A stretch of 64,000 bases of DNA from Chryseobacterium echinoideorum. GTDB taxonomy: Bacteria > Bacteroidota > Bacteroidia > Flavobacteriales > Weeksellaceae. The stretch spans positions 186,001-250,000 of the forward strand of contig NZ_VKNW01000004.1 of assembly GCF_007474535.1 (NCBI RefSeq). Reading direction: 5' to 3'. The notes under the pieces were generated by a model, which worked only from the letters and a program-made list of their open reading frames with translations, was not told the origin of the DNA and searched no databases. A program made the translations under genes and the position numbers. Shown here in pieces: positions 61,319-64,000 of this stretch; the stretch's first letter is position 1; the number at the start of each line of letters is the position of its first letter.

Positions 61319-61807
61319 ATGAAATATTTATTTGCCATCTGTACCCTGATTTTTTTATGTTCTTGCAATTCTCAAAAAGCAGCATCAAAATATTCTGAAA
61401 TTGAATATGAAGCAGGAGCCTGCTTCGGGTCGTGTCCGATTTATAAAATGACCATTCAGGGAGACCGAACTGCTATTTTGGAAGCTGAGCATTTTAACTT
61501 TTCAAAAGGTTTTTCTAAAAGTGAGTTTGATAAACCAAGAGAAGGAACTTTTAAAACAACGATCAAAAAAGAAGATTATTTAAGGCTGGTAAAACTTATT
61601 GATGAATTGGAAATCAAAAACCTGAAAGACAAGTACGGAACACGGAATGTGAGCGACTTACCAACATCTTATCTCCGAATAAAATCCAGTGACGGTACTG
61701 TAAAAACTATTGAAGACTACGGTAAAAGAGGAACCGAAAAACTGATTGTTGTTTACCAGTTTTTTGAAGATCTGAAGCATCATCAGCAATGGCAAAAAGT
61801 ACAGTAG
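61319..61807 (+). CDS. DUF6438 lipoprotein
   Basis: 162 residues. The signal peptide has lipobox LCSC (near Cys16). YEAGACFGSCPIYKMTIQGD (about 31-50) is the hallmark of DUF6438: a Cys-x-G-x-C-P-x-Y motif then beta strands. TSYLRIKSSDGTVKTIEDYG follows. The two cysteines may pair. Function of the family is unknown; wide in Bacteroidota. Confidence 0.87.
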   Translation: MKYLFAICTLIFLCSCNSQKAASKYSEIEYEAGACFGSCPIYKMTIQGDRTAILEAEHFNFSKGFSKSEFDKPREGTFKTTIKKEDYLRLVKLIDELEIKNLKDKYGTRNVSDLPTSYLRIKSSDGTVKTIEDYGKRGTEKLIVVYQFFEDLKHHQQWQKVQ

Positions 61808-61829
61808 CGGGCTTTTAATTAATTTAGAC

Positions 61830-61921
61830 TATCTTTGTAGTATATTCGGCGGCATTCTCAGCCAGAAAGTAATTGATTTTACTTAAAAATTCTGTTAAAA
61901 AAAAATTAGCAGATCTGCTAA
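61830..61921 (+). promoter_or_regulatory. rhlE promoter and part of its long leader
   Basis: TATCTTTG (61830-61837) is an exact -7 box. About 130 bases then separate the start site from the rhlE TTG, including a perfect 16-bp palindrome TTAGCAGATCTGCTAA (61906-61921). Long structured leaders before DEAD-box genes often serve cold control. Confidence 0.55.
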
Positions 61922-61972
61922 AAATGATGAAGTAAACTGCTTCAACCGCATTATTTTAATACACATACGAAT

Positions 61973-63241
61973 TTGTTATTTACCGACTTAAAATTGATTA
62001 AGCCCATCCTGGATGCGCTTCAAAACGAAGGTTATGAAAAACCTACCCCCATTCAGGAACAGGCAATACCTTCTATATTAGAACACAGAGATGTTTTGGG
62101 AACAGCCCAGACCGGAACAGGAAAAACGGCCGCTTTTGCCATCCCTATCCTTCAGAATCTTACCGAAAGAAAAGCTCCTAAAAACAACCACATCAAAGCA
62201 TTGATCCTTACGCCAACAAGGGAACTTGCCATACAGATTGAAGAAAGCTTTAATGCGTACGGAAGAAATCTTCCTCTCAGAAAACTGGTGATTTTTGGAG
62301 GTGTAAAACAAGGCAATCAGGAAGCTGCTTTGAAGAAAGGAGTTGATATTCTGGTGGCAACTCCCGGAAGATTACTGGATTTTATTGCGCAGGGAATTAT
62401 CAGCTTAAAAAATCTTGAAATTTTTGTACTGGATGAAGCCGACAGAATGCTGGACATGGGTTTTGTACACGATGTGAAAAGGATCATCAAACTTCTTCCT
62501 CAAAAAAGACAGACTCTTTTTTTCTCGGCAACAATGCCCGGTGAAATTCAGAAACTGGCAGATTCTATACTCAACACGCCGATTAAAGTATCGGTAACGC
62601 CGATTTCTTCTACCGCTGAAACCATTAAACAATCGGTCTATTTTGTAGAGAAAGAAAATAAGCTGGATTTGCTTACGCACATCTTAAAAAATAATATTTC
62701 GGATTCTGTACTTGTCTTTTCAAGAACAAAACACGGTGCCGACAAAATTGCAAGAAAACTGCAGCAAAGCAAAATTACAGCAGAAGCCATTCATGGAAAT
62801 AAATCGCAGAATGCAAGACAAAATGCTTTGAGCAATTTCAAATCAGGTAAAACCAGAGTCCTAGTTGCTACTGACATTGCAGCGCGTGGAATTGATATTG
62901 ATGAATTGAAATATGTGGTAAACTATGAATTGTCTGATGTCGCTGAAACGTATGTTCACAGAATCGGAAGAACCGGGCGAGCCGGAGCAAAAGGAAGTTC
63001 TATTTCTTTTGTAGACGGACTGGATTTATTGAACCTAAAAGACACGGAGAAACTAATCGGGATGAAAATTCCTGTGGTAAAAGATCATCCTTTCCACACC
63101 GATGATCTCATCGTTCAAAAGAGAGATTCTAACAACAAACCTTTTGTGCCAAAACCCAAACCTGCAAACCCTTCTCAACAGAGAAAAGAGGCTAGTTTTA
63201 AGAAACCAAAAAACAAGAGCAACTTTTCCAGAAAAAAATAA
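61973..63241 (+). CDS. rhlE: RhlE-type DEAD-box RNA helicase
   Basis: 422 residues. Start is TTG at 61973, giving [20 protein letters not shown], the RhlE beginning; no ATG fits. Motifs in order: Q motif [25 protein letters not shown] (I), [11 protein letters not shown] (Ia), VLDEADRML (II, DEAD), FFSATMP (III), [15 protein letters not shown] (V) and [15 protein letters not shown] (VI). The basic tail (370-422) is Lys/Pro/Asn-rich for RNA contact. It helps ribosome or mRNA remodelling, particularly in the cold. Confidence 0.95.
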   Translation: MLFTDLKLIKPILDALQNEGYEKPTPIQEQAIPSILEHRDVLGTAQTGTGKTAAFAIPILQNLTERKAPKNNHIKALILTPTRELAIQIEESFNAYGRNLPLRKLVIFGGVKQGNQEAALKKGVDILVATPGRLLDFIAQGIISLKNLEIFVLDEADRMLDMGFVHDVKRIIKLLPQKRQTLFFSATMPGEIQKLADSILNTPIKVSVTPISSTAETIKQSVYFVEKENKLDLLTHILKNNISDSVLVFSRTKHGADKIARKLQQSKITAEAIHGNKSQNARQNALSNFKSGKTRVLVATDIAARGIDIDELKYVVNYELSDVAETYVHRIGRTGRAGAKGSSISFVDGLDLLNLKDTEKLIGMKIPVVKDHPFHTDDLIVQKRDSNNKPFVPKPKPANPSQQRKEASFKKPKNKSNFSRKK

Positions 63242-63245
63242 AATA

Positions 63246-63276
63246 AGAAGTGCCTTCCGTTTTGGAAGGCACTTCT
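63246..63276. terminator. Hairpin between rhlE and the convergent gene
   Basis: AGAAGTGCCTTCC, 5-base loop, exact complement. The minus strand ends TTATTTTATTTTTTTC, making it a good terminator for the 63304 gene and a possible one for rhlE. Confidence 0.75.
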
Positions 63277-63303
63277 CCTAGAATAGATAAAGTGATTGAC
63301 TTT

Positions 63304-64000
63304 TTATTCCCAATCGGGCATTTCTGCATTGGTAAAAAGTGTGGTCCTGAGATAAGTATTATTGTTATAATTGATGGTAATTTTCACAACATTTCTTGTT
63401 GAAATATTATCATTGGAGGTATTGACAAAGATGACTTCCGAATCATTAGGCGAAAATCTCGGATCCAGATCATTGGTTCCGTTGGCTTTCTGGCTCAAAT
63501 TTGACAAATCTATTTCGGTATTATTTTCCAGATTGTAAATAAATATTCTGGAATCTAACTGACGGTAGGTAATATCTTCGAATCCTGAAACATCTCTGGT
63601 ATATAATAATTTTTTTCCATCAATTGAAAAATTGACTCCTCCTGCTCCACCGGTTACAGAAGATAGGACTGTTTTGGTAATATTTCCCGCCATGTCTATA
63701 ATGAAAATCTTCACTCCGTAGCCATTCAGTCCGTTGGTTTTCAAAACTATTTTGCTGCCATCGTAGCTCCAGTCACATTCCGAAATCAAGCTTCCGTCTG
63801 TTGTAGTATACAATAAGGTCAAGCCAGTTCCATCGCTGTTAATTCTATATAGTTTATTGAAATTAGCATAAATAAACTGATTGCCGTTGGTATTCCACGA
63901 AAAATCTATTTCTGCATTATTGAAGCCCGTTACGGGAAGATTGGTAACTTGTGTAACATCCGAACCGTCCCTTTTGGCTGTAAAAATCTGAAAGTTTCCG
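63304..64000 (-). CDS. TolB/PD40-repeat protein, C-terminal part (cut by window edge)
   Basis: About 231 codons are visible up to a stop at 63304; the start lies beyond position 64000. Repeated blade units of PD40/TolB type are seen: FSWNTNGNQFIYANFNKLYR, CDWSYDGSKIVLKTNGLNGY, FSIDGKKLLYTRDVSG and RFSPNDSEVIFVNTSNDN, each with the F/W-S-x-D/N-G pattern. It ends MPDWE, typical for propellers closed by the last strand. Probably exported or periplasmic, but no N-terminus can be checked. Confidence 0.82.
   Translation of the reverse strand, partial: GNFQIFTAKRDGSDVTQVTNLPVTGFNNAEIDFSWNTNGNQFIYANFNKLYRINSDGTGLTLLYTTTDGSLISECDWSYDGSKIVLKTNGLNGYGVKIFIIDMAGNITKTVLSSVTGGAGGVNFSIDGKKLLYTRDVSGFEDITYRQLDSRIFIYNLENNTEIDLSNLSQKANGTNDLDPRFSPNDSEVIFVNTSNDNISTRNVVKITINYNNNTYLRTTLFTNAEMPDWE

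Overview
The window looks like chromosome of a flavobacterium close to Chryseobacterium (Bacteroidota, Weeksellaceae). It is AT-rich, ribosome binding sites are weak, and promoters match the Bacteroidota -7 box TAnnTTTG. Family markers include a Por-type C-terminal sorting tail, a GLPGLI protein, a BF3164-like lipoprotein and DUF6526, DUF6438 and DUF1572 proteins. Core genes (rbfA, mnmE, pruA, hpt, adk, obgE, rhlE) alternate with accessory blocks. No database search was run; every family name comes from reading motifs.

Layout. 1-2.1 kb: 5' part of a secreted protein, then a decayed IS5-type transposase abutting a helicase/nuclease fragment. 2.2-7.3 kb: tRNA(CAU), methylmalonyl-CoA epimerase, rbfA, a LolE/FtsX permease, a secreted endonuclease I and an acyltransferase. 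7.4-13.9 kb: a sulfane-sulfur/persulfide module (two YeeE halves, rhodanese and thioredoxin proteins, a CstB-like MBL-rhodanese protein, a TauE-type exporter) with its probable Crp/Fnr regulator. Two near-identical 21-bp operators sit 16 bp upstream of the -7 boxes of two of its genes. 13.9-16 kb: a decaying strip with a HipA remnant, a DUF1572 gene, an NTF2-like pseudogene and a GNAT gene. 16-20 kb: a self-contained cassette of XRE regulator, small NVEALA-like Cys-containing exported peptide, tandem hairpins, beta-propeller lipoprotein, CxxC lipoprotein, its own signal peptidase I and a GLPGLI protein. It reads like a peptide export and maturation system and is the best candidate here for something undescribed. 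20-23.3 kb: membrane protein, FAD monooxygenase, divergent AraC regulator and a Fic stub.

23.3-47.9 kb is an integrative, mobilizable element next to the 3' end of mnmE. From the mnmE side it carries a tyrosine integrase, an excisionase-like HTH protein, a VapE-type helicase, a block of ten TTACCT/AGGTAA hexamers (possible origin), a toprim primase, MobC/relaxase genes and a terminator. Defence cargo follows: two 5'-truncated genes (MBL fold; type ISP restriction C-terminus), a Vsr/DUF559-like nuclease, a membrane KAP NTPase, McrB, McrC, HipB/HipA and a WYL regulator coupled to a cyclic-phosphate receiver domain. Miscellaneous cargo fills the left end. Four genes, including the WYL gene, share an ungapped 33-bp promoter/operator motif. 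GTAGTAC heptamers cluster at both ends.

47.9-64 kb is ordinary chromosome: mnmE, an M24B aminopeptidase, topoisomerase IB, pruA, an ABC transporter, hpt-adk-obgE separated by short repeats, a methyltransferase, a DUF6438 lipoprotein, rhlE with a long leader, and the C-terminal part of a TolB-like protein cut by the window end.
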